Shown in pieces: positions 1 to 8,595 of a stretch of 64,000 bases of DNA. Within the stretch, counting starts at the first letter, position 1. Every line of letters starts with the position of its first letter. Made by a program: the position numbers and the translations under genes. The DNA is from Haemophilus sp. CCUG 60358 (GTDB taxonomy: Bacteria; Pseudomonadota; Gammaproteobacteria; Enterobacterales; Pasteurellaceae). The stretch covers positions 329,484-393,483 of the forward strand of contig NZ_LZOZ01000014.1 of the NCBI RefSeq assembly GCF_001679485.1. The letters run 5' to 3'. Below the pieces are notes generated by a model that was not told where the DNA came from, did no database searches, and was given only the letters and a program-made list of their open reading frames with translations.

Positions 1-203
1 GTAATACCGTGAACTTTAATGGCATCAGGATCAACCAAACGATCCGGCTTAATATAAATGTGAAAATTATTGCCCGTGTATTTACGGTTGATCATTTCCA
101 CCGCGCCAATTTCAATAATGCAATGCCCTTCGTAATGCGCACCAATTTGGTTCATACCGGTGGTTTCAGTATCCAGTACAATCTGGCGATCCGGATTTAT
201 CAT
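1..203 (-). CDS. dnaQ: DNA polymerase III epsilon subunit, N-terminal part (cut by window edge)
   Basis: This is the 3'-5' proofreading exonuclease of the replicative polymerase. Only the first 67 codons are in the window; the gene runs off the left edge. The start ATG is at 203. The protein begins [16 protein letters not shown], with the exonuclease I motif D-x-E at Asp11/Glu13, followed by a region ending [11 protein letters not shown] that is typical of DnaQ. It is divergent from rnhA with about 59 bases between the two starts. dnaQ and rnhA are divergent neighbours in many gammaproteobacteria, which supports the call. Confidence 0.93.
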   Translation of the reverse strand, partial: MINPDRQIVLDTETTGMNQIGAHYEGHCIIEIGAVEMINRKYTGNNFHIYIKPDRLVDPDAIKVHGI

Positions 204-262
204 TGTTCTACCTATTTGTTTCCTTTAAAATACCGTCTATTTTACACAAGCTCGAATTAGTT

Positions 263-724
263 ATGCAAAAACAGATTGAAATTTTTACGGATGGCTCTTG
301 CCTAGGCAATCCAGGCGCTGGGGGAATAGGGATTGTCCTGCGCTATAAACAGCACGAAAAACATATTTCAAAAGGGTATTTTAAAACCACCAATAATCGC
401 ATGGAATTACGAGCAGTGATCGAGGCCTTAAATAGCTTAAAAGAGCCTTGTCATGTGACGCTTTATAGCGATAGCCAATATATGAAAAATGGCATCACGC
501 AATGGATTTACAATTGGAAGAAAAACAATTGGAAAGCCAGCACGGGCAAAGCGGTAAAAAATCAGGATTTATGGATTGCGTTAGATCAGGCGATTCAAAC
601 CCATAACATTGATTGGCAGTGGGTGAAAGGCCATTCAGGCCATCGTGAAAATGAAATTTGTGATGAATTAGCCAAACAAGGCGCAGAAAACCCAACTTTC
701 GAAGATATCGGTTACGAAGGCTAG
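263..724 (+). CDS. rnhA: Ribonuclease HI
   Basis: RNase HI cuts the RNA strand of RNA-DNA hybrids, removing primers and R-loops. The 153-residue length is normal for the family. The catalytic carboxylates fall where E. coli has them: Asp10 (IFTDGS), Glu48 (NRMELRAV) and Asp70 (LYSDSQY), with the late motif [16 protein letters not shown] carrying the catalytic His and Asp. An upstream start at 203 is open, but it lies in the divergent dnaQ start and adds 20 residues foreign to the family. The ATG at 263, giving [12 protein letters not shown], is therefore chosen. Confidence 0.95.
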   Translation: MQKQIEIFTDGSCLGNPGAGGIGIVLRYKQHEKHISKGYFKTTNNRMELRAVIEALNSLKEPCHVTLYSDSQYMKNGITQWIYNWKKNNWKASTGKAVKNQDLWIALDQAIQTHNIDWQWVKGHSGHRENEICDELAKQGAENPTFEDIGYEG

Positions 725-748
725 TCTGCACCTGGTTTTAACGTGCGG

Positions 749-1609
749 TTATTCTTGATAACGAATTAACCCTTCTTGCTGTGTGGTGGCTATTAATGTG
801 CCATCTGCAGCAAAAATTTGTCCTCTCGCTAAACCACGCCCCGCAAAAGCATTATTACTTTCAATGGCATGTAAATGCCACTGATTTAAATTGAAGGGAC
901 GGTGGAACCAAATGCTGTGGTCGATTGTAGCCACTTTCATCCCTTTCTGTAAAAAGCCTTTTCCATGTGGGTGAAGTGCGGTCAAAATACAGTGAAAATC
1001 AGAAAAATAGGCTAAGAGACATTGTTGAGTCTGCAAATCTAATGGTGCTTCTCCATTGGTTTTAAACCAAGCATATTGTTCTGGCGGCAGTTCTCGACCA
1101 TCAAATGGATTGTTCAAATATCGGCTATGAATCTGAAATGGTCGCTCTTGAGCAAATTTTTCACTTAAGCTTTCGGGTAACGTCTGTGCTACTTTTAACA
1201 TGATTTCGTGTTCATCAATGCATTGTTCAGGGCCTGGCACTTGCGGCATGGCTGATTGATGGTCGAAGCCTTCTTCGGGTACTTGAAATGAAGCAGTGAC
1301 ATGACAAATCACATTTTTATGTTGAATGGCTTTTACGCGTAACGCAGAGAAGTTGCGTCCTTCACGTAAAGTTTCTACGTCATAAATAATCGGGTGTTGA
1401 CTATCGCCAGGTGCTAAAAAGTAAGCATGGCAAGAATGGAGTACACGCTCAGGCGGGGCAACTTGCATCGCGGCAGAAAGAGATTGCGCCACGACCTGAC
1501 CGCCAAACACTTGGCGAAAACCTAAGTCTTCACTGGCTCCGCGAAAGATAAGATCATCAATTTTTTCTAATTTTAACAATTCGATGAGTTGATTTAATTT
1601 ATCCGACAT
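749..1609 (-). CDS. tesB: Acyl-CoA thioesterase II
   Basis: TesB hydrolyses medium- and long-chain acyl-CoA to free fatty acid and CoA in the cytoplasm. The 286 residues match E. coli TesB in length and form two hot-dog folds. The N-terminal repeat has FRGASEDLGFRQVFGGQVVAQ. The C-terminal repeat has ATIDHSIWFHRPF with the catalytic Asp, and ends GRGLARGQIFAADGTLIAT-TQQEG with the catalytic Gln region. It is convergent with rnhA, 24 bases apart. A strong terminator separates it from ychF upstream, so it is probably transcribed alone. Confidence 0.93.
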   Translation of the reverse strand: MSDKLNQLIELLKLEKIDDLIFRGASEDLGFRQVFGGQVVAQSLSAAMQVAPPERVLHSCHAYFLAPGDSQHPIIYDVETLREGRNFSALRVKAIQHKNVICHVTASFQVPEEGFDHQSAMPQVPGPEQCIDEHEIMLKVAQTLPESLSEKFAQERPFQIHSRYLNNPFDGRELPPEQYAWFKTNGEAPLDLQTQQCLLAYFSDFHCILTALHPHGKGFLQKGMKVATIDHSIWFHRPFNLNQWHLHAIESNNAFAGRGLARGQIFAADGTLIATTQQEGLIRYQE

Positions 1610-1631
1610 TGTTTTTTCCTTTTATAAATAC

Positions 1632-1657
1632 AAAAAGACCGCATAGTTATGCGGTCT
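1632..1657 (-). terminator. Rho-independent terminator of ychF
   Basis: The 10-base arms AGACCGCATA and TATGCGGTCT (1636-1657) form a tight hairpin. On the minus strand it is followed by a run of five T (complement of 1632-1636). It lies just past the ychF stop at 1667. Confidence 0.85.
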
Positions 1658-1666
1658 GAAGCGTTT

Positions 1667-2758
1667 TTATACGTTAAAGCGGAAGTGCATGACATCTCCA
1701 TCTTGCACGATGTAGTCTTTACCTTCTAAGCGCCATTTACCTGCTTCTTTTGCACCGTTTTCACCTTTGAATTGGATGAAGTCATCGTAAGCAATTACTT
1801 CTGCACGGATGAAGCCTTTTTCAAAGTCAGTATGGATTACTGCCGCTGCTTTAGGGGCGGTTGCACCCACAGAAACCGTCCATGCACGCACTTCTTTCAC
1901 ACCCGCAGTGAAGTAGGTTTGAAGATTTAATAAGGCATAACCTGCACGAATTACACGGTTTAAGCCTGGTTCTTCAATGCCAAGGTCTTGTAAGAATTCG
2001 ATTTTTTCATCATCATCAAGTTCAGCAATTTCTGCTTCAATCGCGGCACATACAGGCACTACAACAGAGCCTTCTTTTTCTGCAAACTCACGTACTTTGT
2101 CTAAATACGGATTATTTTCAAAACCGTCTTCATTTACGTTCGCAATGTACATGGTTGGTTTTAATGTGAGGAAGTTATAGCTTTTAATTGCTAATAATTC
2201 ATCTTTATCTAACTCAACAGAACGAATCATGCCTGCTTCAGAAAGTACAGGAAGGATTTTTTCCATCACAGACAGCTCAAATTTTGCGTCTTTATCCCCA
2301 CCTTTTGCACGTTTTTGTAAACGTTGAATAGCACGTTCACAGCTGTCTAAGTCAGCAAGGGCTAATTCGGTATTGATGGTTTCGATATCGCTTAATGGGT
2401 CGATTTTACCCGCAACGTGCACGATGTCATCATTTTCAAAACAACGAACAACATGACCAATTGCATCAGTTTCACGGATGTTAGCTAAGAATTTATTACC
2501 TAAGCCTTCACCTTTACTTGCACCCGCAACCAAACCAGCGATATCCACAAACTCCATGGTGGTGGGTAATACGCGTTCAGGTTTAACAATTTCCGCTAAC
2601 GCATCTAAACGCGGATCCGGCATTGGTACCACGCCAGTATTAGGTTCGATTGTACAAAACGGATAGTTTGCCGCTTCGATACCGGCTTTGGTTAATGCAT
2701 TAAAAAGGGTAGATTTACCGACGTTTGGCAAACCAACGATACCACATTTAAATCCCAT
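1667..2758 (-). CDS. ychF: Redox-regulated ATPase YchF (Obg-like, OLA1 family)
   Basis: YchF is a ribosome-associated P-loop ATPase of the Obg-like family, with a reported role in the oxidative stress response. The 363 residues are the usual length. The Walker A motif GLPNVGKST is at residues 9-17, and the switch region contains [21 protein letters not shown]. The G4 position reads NVNE rather than NKxD, the hallmark of ATP rather than GTP preference in this family. The C-terminal TGS domain includes [21 protein letters not shown]. It lies downstream of pth, as in many gammaproteobacteria, with a USS hairpin between them. Confidence 0.96.
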   Translation of the reverse strand: MGFKCGIVGLPNVGKSTLFNALTKAGIEAANYPFCTIEPNTGVVPMPDPRLDALAEIVKPERVLPTTMEFVDIAGLVAGASKGEGLGNKFLANIRETDAIGHVVRCFENDDIVHVAGKIDPLSDIETINTELALADLDSCERAIQRLQKRAKGGDKDAKFELSVMEKILPVLSEAGMIRSVELDKDELLAIKSYNFLTLKPTMYIANVNEDGFENNPYLDKVREFAEKEGSVVVPVCAAIEAEIAELDDDEKIEFLQDLGIEEPGLNRVIRAGYALLNLQTYFTAGVKEVRAWTVSVGATAPKAAAVIHTDFEKGFIRAEVIAYDDFIQFKGENGAKEAGKWRLEGKDYIVQDGDVMHFRFNV

Positions 2759-2781
2759 GATGTTTTCCTTATTGTAAGCGT

Positions 2782-2820
2782 AAGTGCGGTTAAAATTTAT
2801 GGTGTTTTTTCACCGCACTT
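2782..2820. repeat. Inverted USS pair between pth and ychF
   Basis: A perfect AAGTGCGGT (2782-2790) faces ACCGCACTT (2812-2820), giving a 9-bp stem with a 21-base loop. There is no T-run on the minus strand, so it is a weak terminator at best. It may leave pth and ychF partly cotranscribed. Confidence 0.75.
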
Positions 2821-2825
2821 CTGAG

Positions 2826-3410
2826 TTAAATTTTAAAACTGTTTAAGCGATTGGTGGCTTTCACCATGCCTTCTTTGAAAAGCAATTCAATGCAATCGGT
2901 GGCTTCGTCTAACGCTTTATCGAGCGCTTCTCTTTCTGCAGGCGCAGGTTTGTTAAGCACAAAACCTGAAACTAAATCACGGTGTCCAGGATGGCCAATG
3001 CCAATGCGTAAACGATAGAAATTGTTGCTGTTACCAAGCTGTGCCACGATATCTTTTAAACCATTATGTCCGCCATGTCCGCCACCTTGTTTTAATTTTA
3101 CGGTGCCTGGAGGTAAGTCTAATTCATCGTGTAGCACTAAAATCTCTTCTGGTTTGATGCGATAAAAATTAGCAAGTGCGCCTACGGCTTTTCCACTTAA
3201 ATTCATAAACGTCGTTGGCACTAAAAAACGGACTTCTTTGCCGTTAATCAGTGTTTTTCCTACATAACCGAAGAATTTATTTTCTGCATTAAGGGAAACA
3301 TTAAAGCGACGAGCCAAACGCTCAATCAGCCATTCACCTGCATTGTGGCGGGTTTCCGCATATTTATCGCCAGGGTTTCCCAGCCCCACGATGAGTTTAA
3401 TTTCAGACAT
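2826..3410 (-). CDS. pth: Peptidyl-tRNA hydrolase
   Basis: Pth cleaves the ester bond of peptidyl-tRNA released from stalled ribosomes and is essential in most bacteria. The 194 residues match E. coli Pth. The N-terminal motif [17 protein letters not shown] holds the substrate-binding Asn12 and catalytic His22. [10 protein letters not shown] carries the conserved Asp, and [14 protein letters not shown] the conserved Asn. The C-terminal [10 protein letters not shown] is also typical. The upstream EamA gene is on the same strand about 60 bases away, and ychF lies downstream. Confidence 0.96.
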   Translation of the reverse strand: MSEIKLIVGLGNPGDKYAETRHNAGEWLIERLARRFNVSLNAENKFFGYVGKTLINGKEVRFLVPTTFMNLSGKAVGALANFYRIKPEEILVLHDELDLPPGTVKLKQGGGHGGHNGLKDIVAQLGNSNNFYRLRIGIGHPGHRDLVSGFVLNKPAPAEREALDKALDEATDCIELLFKEGMVKATNRLNSFKI

Positions 3411-3470
3411 AGTTTTCTGCTTGAATAAAAATAGTGGCGTATTGTAGCGAAAAAGGGCTAATTTCTCAAT

Positions 3471-3887
3471 CTATAAGGCTAAGACTAAAACGCCCGAGAG
3501 AATTAATAGACTTCCTATGACTAATTTCATGCTTAAGGGTTCACCCAACAAAACTACGCCTAAAATAATCGCAATGACCACACTGAGTTTGTCAATAGGT
3601 GCAACCCAAGAGGCAGGTGCCATTTGTAACGCGCGATAATAACAAAGCCAAGATAGGCCCGTAGCAACACCAGAAAGAATTAAAAAGGTAAATGGTTTTG
3701 CGGCAATATGTTGTGGCAGTTGCCATTCATTGCGAGCACTAATGATGCCAGCCGTGACCAGTAAAACCACAATCGTACGGATAAAGGTCGCGAGATTACT
3801 GTTAATGCCTTCAACCCCTAATTTGCCTAAAATAGCGGTAAGTCCAGCGAAAAAGGCTGAACCAATAGCAAAAAATACCCAATTCAT
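3471..3887 (-). CDS. Half-size EamA/DMT-family membrane protein
   Basis: This 138-residue integral membrane protein has about five hydrophobic helices: residues 2-20, 33-50, 66-84, 92-112 and 118-138. It resembles a single EamA unit of the drug/metabolite transporter superfamily; typical DMT transporters carry two such units in about 300 residues. The segment PASWVAPIDKLSVVIAIILGVVLLGEP is the typical second half of an EamA domain. It presumably works as a homo- or hetero-dimer. The substrate cannot be read from the sequence. Confidence 0.75.
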   Translation of the reverse strand: MNWVFFAIGSAFFAGLTAILGKLGVEGINSNLATFIRTIVVLLVTAGIISARNEWQLPQHIAAKPFTFLILSGVATGLSWLCYYRALQMAPASWVAPIDKLSVVIAIILGVVLLGEPLSMKLVIGSLLILSGVLVLAL

Positions 3888-3931
3888 GATGTGCTCCTAT
3901 TTTATCGTTAATATTGACCGCACTTTTCCGC

Positions 3932-3937
3932 TATAAT
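3932..3937 (+). promoter_or_regulatory. Candidate -10 box for rnfH-roxA-xseA
   Basis: A perfect TATAAT lies 31 bases before the rnfH start, inside an inverted repeat (TTTTCCG ... CGGAAAA). A USS (ACCGCACTT) overlaps the expected spacer. No good -35 box sits at normal spacing, so the call is tentative. Confidence 0.45.
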
Positions 3938-3967
3938 AACGGAAAACTCATTAAGACAGAATAAGAC

Positions 3968-4294
3968 ATGAAACAAATTAATATTGAAATCGCTTATGCC
4001 TTGCCGGATCGCTATTATTTGAAGTCCTTCAAAGTGGATGAAGGTACGATGATCCAAACGGCTATTTTACAATCGGGCATTTTACAACAATTTACCGAGA
4101 TTGATTTGCGCGAGAATAAAGTAGGAATTTATTCCCGTCCAGCCAAATTAACGGATCAGTTAAAAGATGGTGATCGTATTGAAATTTACCGTCCATTGTT
4201 AGCCGATCCTAAAGAAATTCGTCGTAAACGTGCAGCAGAGCAAGCCAAAGCTGCACAAGAAAAAGCTCAACAAGAAAAACAGGAAAAGGAGTAA
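3968..4294 (+). CDS. rnfH: RnfH family ubiquitin-fold protein
   Basis: This 108-residue protein has a beta-grasp (ubiquitin-like) fold. Family features are the opening INIEIAYALPDRYYLKSFKVDEG, then FTEIDLRENKVGIYSRPAKLTDQLKDGDRIEIYRPL and a charged KEIRRKRAAEQAKAAQ tail. The cellular role is not established; it is named after proximity to rnf genes in other species. In many gammaproteobacteria it follows ratA near smpB. Here it heads an apparent operon with roxA, only 4 bases before the roxA start. The long Lys/Gln/Glu tail is low complexity. Confidence 0.85.
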   Translation: MKQINIEIAYALPDRYYLKSFKVDEGTMIQTAILQSGILQQFTEIDLRENKVGIYSRPAKLTDQLKDGDRIEIYRPLLADPKEIRRKRAAEQAKAAQEKAQQEKQEKE

Positions 4295-4298
4295 AAAA

Positions 4299-5510
4299 AT
4301 GACCGCACTTTCCAACCAATATTGTCTGCCTGATGGCATTACCCCTGAAGTTTTCCTGCGTGATTATTGGCAGAAAAAACCATTGATTATTCGTAATGGT
4401 TTGCCTGAAATTGTTGGCCAATTCGAGCCTGACGATATCATCGAATTAGCACAAGGCGAAGATGTGACGGCACGTTTAGTGAAAACCTTTTCAGATGATA
4501 ATTGGAAAGTGTTTTTTAGTCCGTTATCCGAAGAAGATTTTGCGGATGTACCAGAAAAATGGTCGGTGCTCGTCCAAAATCTAGAACAATGGAGCACTGA
4601 ACTCGGTCAGCTTTGGAATAAGTTTGGCTTTATCCCGCAATGGCAACGCGACGATATTATGGTGTCCTATGCACCTAAAGGAGGTTCCGTTGGTAAACAT
4701 TATGACGAATATGATGTGTTCTTGGTGCAAGGCTATGGTCATCGCCGTTGGCAGTTAGGCAAATGGTGTGATTCTTCCACAGAATTCAAACCGAATCAGC
4801 CGATTCGTATTTTCGATGATATGGGCGAATTGGTGATTGATGAAGTGATGAATCCAGGCGATATTCTTTATATTCCGGCTCGTATGTCACATTATGGTGT
4901 GGCAGAAGATGATTGTTTGACCTTTTCTTTTGGTTTGCGTTACCCGAATTTAGCGGACATTCTCGATAACGTGAATAAAGCGTTTTGTCATCAGGATCCT
5001 GAATTGAATTTAAGCGAGTTCCAATTACCGTTACGCTTAACGCAATCAGAGCAAAGTACGGGCAAATTGGCGGATGAAAATATTCAAGCAATGAAAAAGC
5101 AATTCTTAGCGAAATTGGCAGAGTCAGAAGCCTTTGATGCCTTGTTCAAACAAGCGGTAGCAGGCACAGTGAGTTCACGTCGCTATGAAATGTTAGTATC
5201 CGATGAAATGTCCGATCCTGACGAAGTGCGGTCAATTTTAGAAGAGGAACAAGGTGTGTTAATGCAGGACAATAACTGCAAATTACTTTACACCGAAAAT
5301 CCGCTCCGCATTTATGCGAATGGCGAATGGTTGGATGAAGTGAATGTAATTGAAGCGGAAGTGTTGAAGCGTCTTTCCGATGGTGAAGCGCTAGATTGGG
5401 AATTCTTAAATAATTTAGTGAATGATACAGAAGATCCTGAAAGTACAATGGAATTATTGCTCGATTCGATTTGTAACTGGTTAGATGACGGTTGGGTGTT
5501 GATTGAATAA
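4299..5510 (+). CDS. roxA: Ribosomal protein uL16 3-hydroxylase (RoxA/YcfD), JmjC-type
   Basis: RoxA is a 2-oxoglutarate/Fe(II) oxygenase that hydroxylates an arginine of ribosomal protein uL16. The protein is 403 residues. The JmjC core has [20 protein letters not shown], in which H-x-D supplies two iron ligands, and [10 protein letters not shown], which supplies the distal His. [15 protein letters not shown] is a typical cupin strand. The ATG at 4299 is chosen because AAGGAG sits at 4286-4291 and an upstream in-frame start lies wholly inside rnfH. The start codon is fused to a DNA uptake signal (4302-4310) that encodes residues 2-4 (T-A-L). The stop overlaps the xseA start by one base. Confidence 0.93.
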   Translation: MTALSNQYCLPDGITPEVFLRDYWQKKPLIIRNGLPEIVGQFEPDDIIELAQGEDVTARLVKTFSDDNWKVFFSPLSEEDFADVPEKWSVLVQNLEQWSTELGQLWNKFGFIPQWQRDDIMVSYAPKGGSVGKHYDEYDVFLVQGYGHRRWQLGKWCDSSTEFKPNQPIRIFDDMGELVIDEVMNPGDILYIPARMSHYGVAEDDCLTFSFGLRYPNLADILDNVNKAFCHQDPELNLSEFQLPLRLTQSEQSTGKLADENIQAMKKQFLAKLAESEAFDALFKQAVAGTVSSRRYEMLVSDEMSDPDEVRSILEEEQGVLMQDNNCKLLYTENPLRIYANGEWLDEVNVIEAEVLKRLSDGEALDWEFLNNLVNDTEDPESTMELLLDSICNWLDDGWVLIE

Positions 5511-6829
5511 TGTCTGAAAACATTTACTCCGTTTCCCAGCTTAACAGTGCTGCTCGCCAAATGTTAGAAGGGAATTTTTCACAGATTTGGCTTACAGGGG
5601 AGATTTCTAATTTCACCCAACCAGTGTCAGGACATTGGTATTTGACGCTAAAAGATGAAAATGCCCAGGTTCGTGGTGCAATGTTCCGCATGAAAAATTT
5701 GCGGGTGGGATTTCGTCCGCAAAATGGTATGCAGGTGTTGGTGCGGGCGAATGTCAGTTTATATGAACCTCGTGGTGATTATCAGCTGATTATTGAATCC
5801 ATGCACCCTGCTGGTGAGGGATTGTTGCAACAGCAATTTGAAGCGCTAAAAATGAAATTGGCGGCTGAAGGGTTGTTTGCACAAAACTTGAAGAAAAGCT
5901 TGCCAGACTTTGCTAAAGCGGTGGGCATTGTAACCTCTTCGACTGGTGCAGCGTTGCAGGATATTTTACATATTTTGGCTCGCCGAGATCCCAGTTTAAA
6001 AGTGGTGATTTACCCAACGGCAGTGCAAGGAAAAGAAGCAACGGCTGAAATCGTCCAAATGATTGAACTCGCCAATGCTCGTCAAGAAGTAGATGTATTG
6101 ATCGTCGGTCGAGGTGGTGGTTCCTTAGAAGATCTTTGGTGCTTTAATGAAGAAGAAGTGGCACGTGCGATTTTCCGTTCTAATTTACCGATTATCAGTG
6201 CAGTCGGTCACGAAACGGATGTTACCATTGCAGATTTTGTAGCTGATTTACGAGCGCCGACGCCGTCTGCAGCGGCAGAGTTAGTGAGTCGTAATCAGCA
6301 GGAGTTACTTCAACAGTTAGCCTATAAACAACAGCGTTTGGAGATGGCGTTAGATCGTATTTTTAGTCAGCAACAACAACGTTTACAACAGTTACGTTTA
6401 CGCTTACAAAACCAACATCCGCAAAATCAATTATTGATGCAAAAAGCCAGAACGGAACAATTACATCATCGTTTAGTTTTGGCAATGCAGCGACAAATGG
6501 ATAAAACGCAGCAAAAATTGACCGCACTTTCAGCACGCTTAAAACAAAATCCGTTGCCTTATCGGTTGCAAAAACAATCCCAATATTTAGCTCAGTTACA
6601 AGTGCGGTTAAATTTAGGGGCGAATCGTCAAGTCACGGAACGTCAAAATAAATTGGCAACATTGTGTGGCAAGTTAGATGGATTAAGCCCATTGAAAGTG
6701 TTAGCGCGAGGATATTCCATTGCAGAGGATGATAAAGGACATGCTATTATGAGTGTGAAGCAAGTCAAAACAGGCGACACCATTAAAACGAAGGTAGCAG
6801 ATGGGGAGATAACCAGCCGCGTTTGTTAA
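5510..6829 (+). CDS. xseA: Exodeoxyribonuclease VII large subunit
   Basis: XseA, together with XseB (not in this window), degrades single-stranded DNA from both ends. The 439 residues begin with an OB-fold (residues about 5-100: [34 protein letters not shown]). The catalytic core follows, with [33 protein letters not shown] and [18 protein letters not shown] long Gln-rich coiled coil (about 265-400) binds XseB. The tail [13 protein letters not shown] is conserved. TAATG at the roxA stop suggests translational coupling. Confidence 0.95.
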   Translation: MSENIYSVSQLNSAARQMLEGNFSQIWLTGEISNFTQPVSGHWYLTLKDENAQVRGAMFRMKNLRVGFRPQNGMQVLVRANVSLYEPRGDYQLIIESMHPAGEGLLQQQFEALKMKLAAEGLFAQNLKKSLPDFAKAVGIVTSSTGAALQDILHILARRDPSLKVVIYPTAVQGKEATAEIVQMIELANARQEVDVLIVGRGGGSLEDLWCFNEEEVARAIFRSNLPIISAVGHETDVTIADFVADLRAPTPSAAAELVSRNQQELLQQLAYKQQRLEMALDRIFSQQQQRLQQLRLRLQNQHPQNQLLMQKARTEQLHHRLVLAMQRQMDKTQQKLTALSARLKQNPLPYRLQKQSQYLAQLQVRLNLGANRQVTERQNKLATLCGKLDGLSPLKVLARGYSIAEDDKGHAIMSVKQVKTGDTIKTKVADGEITSRVC

Positions 6830-6850
6830 TTTAAATAAATTTTTAATGTA

Positions 6851-6892
6851 AACCTATGATGAATAAGAAATCATCATAGGTTTTCTTTTTTT
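6851..6892 (+). terminator. Rho-independent terminator of rnfH-roxA-xseA
   Basis: The arms AACCTATGATGA (6851-6862) and TCATCATAGGTT (6871-6882) form a 12-bp hairpin followed by a T-rich tract. Confidence 0.88.
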
Positions 6893-6989
6893 GTGACCGG
6901 CTTCAAAGTTTCGACAAAAAAATAGAGGGTTCAGTTTTTTTTATTTTTTTATGGGAGTATTATGCGACCTCGATACTAGGAGAGTAATG

Positions 6990-7613
6990 ATGTCAGAAAT
7001 TCAACAGTTTAGTCAGCATGATATAGAAGTTCTTAATGAAGAAACTGTTTATAAAGGTTTTTTTACACTTAAGAAAGTACAGTTCAAACACAAACTTTTT
7101 GCCGGTGGCGAAAGTGGTGTCGTAACACGAGAGTTGTTGGTAAAAGGTGCCGCCTCTGCCGTAATTGCTTACGATCCGAAAGAAGATTCGGTGGTTTTGG
7201 TGGAACAAGTACGCATTGGTGCATATCAACCTGGTTCTGCTCGTTCTCCTTGGTTATTAGAATTGATCGCCGGGATGGTAGAAGAGGGTGAACAACCTGA
7301 AGAGGTCGCTTTGCGTGAAAGTGAAGAAGAAGCTGGTGTATCAGTTCAAGATCTTACTCATTGTTTAAGTGTATGGGATAGCCCGGGTGGCGTAGTCGAG
7401 CGTATTCATCTGTTTGTCGGTCGAGTAGATAGCTCGCAAGCCAAGGGCATTCATGGTTTAGCTGAAGAAAATGAAGACATCCGTGTTCATGTGGTGAAAC
7501 GTGAACAGGCCTATCAATGGATGTGTGAAGGTAAAATTGATAATGGCATTGCAGTAATGGGCTTGCAATGGCTTCAATTAAATTACGCCCAATTGCGGCA
7601 GCGCTGGCAATAG
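6990..7613 (+). CDS. nudF: ADP-ribose diphosphatase (Nudix)
   Basis: NudF hydrolyses ADP-ribose to AMP and ribose-5-phosphate. The 207 residues match E. coli NudF (about 209). The Nudix box reads GMVEEGEQPEEVALRESEEE-AGV, fitting G-x5-E-x7-R-E-x2-E-E-x-G. Starts at 6951 and 6987 are also open. The ATG at 6990 is preferred because AGGAG (6978-6982) lies 7 bases upstream and MSEIQQFSQHDIEV matches family N-termini. It sits 7 bases from cpdA, with which it is cotranscribed. Confidence 0.92.
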   Translation: MSEIQQFSQHDIEVLNEETVYKGFFTLKKVQFKHKLFAGGESGVVTRELLVKGAASAVIAYDPKEDSVVLVEQVRIGAYQPGSARSPWLLELIAGMVEEGEQPEEVALRESEEEAGVSVQDLTHCLSVWDSPGGVVERIHLFVGRVDSSQAKGIHGLAEENEDIRVHVVKREQAYQWMCEGKIDNGIAVMGLQWLQLNYAQLRQRWQ

Positions 7614-7620
7614 GAGTCCC

Positions 7621-8445
7621 ATGAGCAATACATTTGAATGCGAACCCGAGAGTGAGATCGTCAAATTATTACAAATTACCGATCCTCATTTATTTAAGGA
7701 TACAAGCAAAGAGTTATTAGGTATTAACACGCACGAAAGCTTTTCTCAGGTGTTAAAAGAAATTCAGGCAGAATCTTTTGATTATGATGTCGTGTTTGCG
7801 ACGGGTGATTTGGTACAAGATAGTAGCGATGAAGGCTATCTACGATTTATTGAGATGGTCAAACCGTTAAATAAATCAGTATTTTGGCTTCCGGGTAACC
7901 ATGATTTTCAACCTAAAATGGTCGAGCATTTAAGCCAACCACCTATTAATGCGTCAAAACATTTACTTCTTGGAAAACATTGGCAAGTGATTTTGTTAGA
8001 TAGCCAAGTTTCTGGTGTGCCTCATGGCGAATTAAGTGCTTATCAGCTAGATTGGTTAAAAATGAAATTAGCGGAAAATCCGGCGCGTCATAGCTTAGTC
8101 GTCTTACATCACCATTTATTGCCAACAAATTCAGCATGGCTTGATCAGCATAACTTACGGAATGCTCATGAATTCTCAGAGGTTCTTGCTCAATTCAACA
8201 ATGTAAAAGGGATTTTATACGGTCATATTCATCAAGAGGTTGATGGCTATTGGCAAGGTTATCAAACCATGGCAACACCAGCGACTTGCATTCAATTTAA
8301 GCCGGACAGCAATCATTTTGCTTTAGATACCTTACAACCAGGTTGGCGTGAAATTGAGCTACATCCAGATGGGCGAATTGAAACTAGGGTGAAGAGAATC
8401 AAACAAAAAACATTCCTGCCAAATATGGAGGAAGAAGGATACTAA
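7621..8445 (+). CDS. cpdA: 3',5'-cyclic-AMP phosphodiesterase
   Basis: CpdA (Icc) degrades cAMP and so tunes the CRP regulon, which in Haemophilus includes competence genes. The 274 residues carry the class III metallophosphoesterase motifs in order: TDPHLF (D-x-H, about residue 21), ATGDLVQDSS, PGNHDF, VVLHHHL and GHIHQEVDG. The GNH and GHxH motifs supply metal ligands. It follows nudF after 7 bases, an arrangement I recall from other gammaproteobacteria. A USS-pair terminator follows. Confidence 0.95.
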   Translation: MSNTFECEPESEIVKLLQITDPHLFKDTSKELLGINTHESFSQVLKEIQAESFDYDVVFATGDLVQDSSDEGYLRFIEMVKPLNKSVFWLPGNHDFQPKMVEHLSQPPINASKHLLLGKHWQVILLDSQVSGVPHGELSAYQLDWLKMKLAENPARHSLVVLHHHLLPTNSAWLDQHNLRNAHEFSEVLAQFNNVKGILYGHIHQEVDGYWQGYQTMATPATCIQFKPDSNHFALDTLQPGWREIELHPDGRIETRVKRIKQKTFLPNMEEEGY

Positions 8446-8447
8446 AC

Positions 8448-8490
8448 AAAGTGCGGTTAAAATTCAGGTGATTTTAACCGCACTTTTTCT
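8448..8490 (+). terminator. USS-pair terminator after cpdA
   Basis: Opposed uptake signals (AAAGTGCGGTTAAAAT, then ATTTTAACCGCACTTT) make a 16-bp stem followed by a T-rich tract. It is a textbook Haemophilus USS terminator. Confidence 0.9.
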
Positions 8491-8595
8491 ATACCGAAAT
8501 GGGTAAAAGTCCATTTTACACTAGCCAGAATTCCCACAAATCTGTACAATAGCCGACCGATTTTATCTTTTAACTAATCTTTATTTTTAAGCAAA

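Noticed and set aside
5146-5560. Antisense frames within roxA and the start of xseA
   Set aside because: They are shadows of well-supported plus-strand genes and lack family features.
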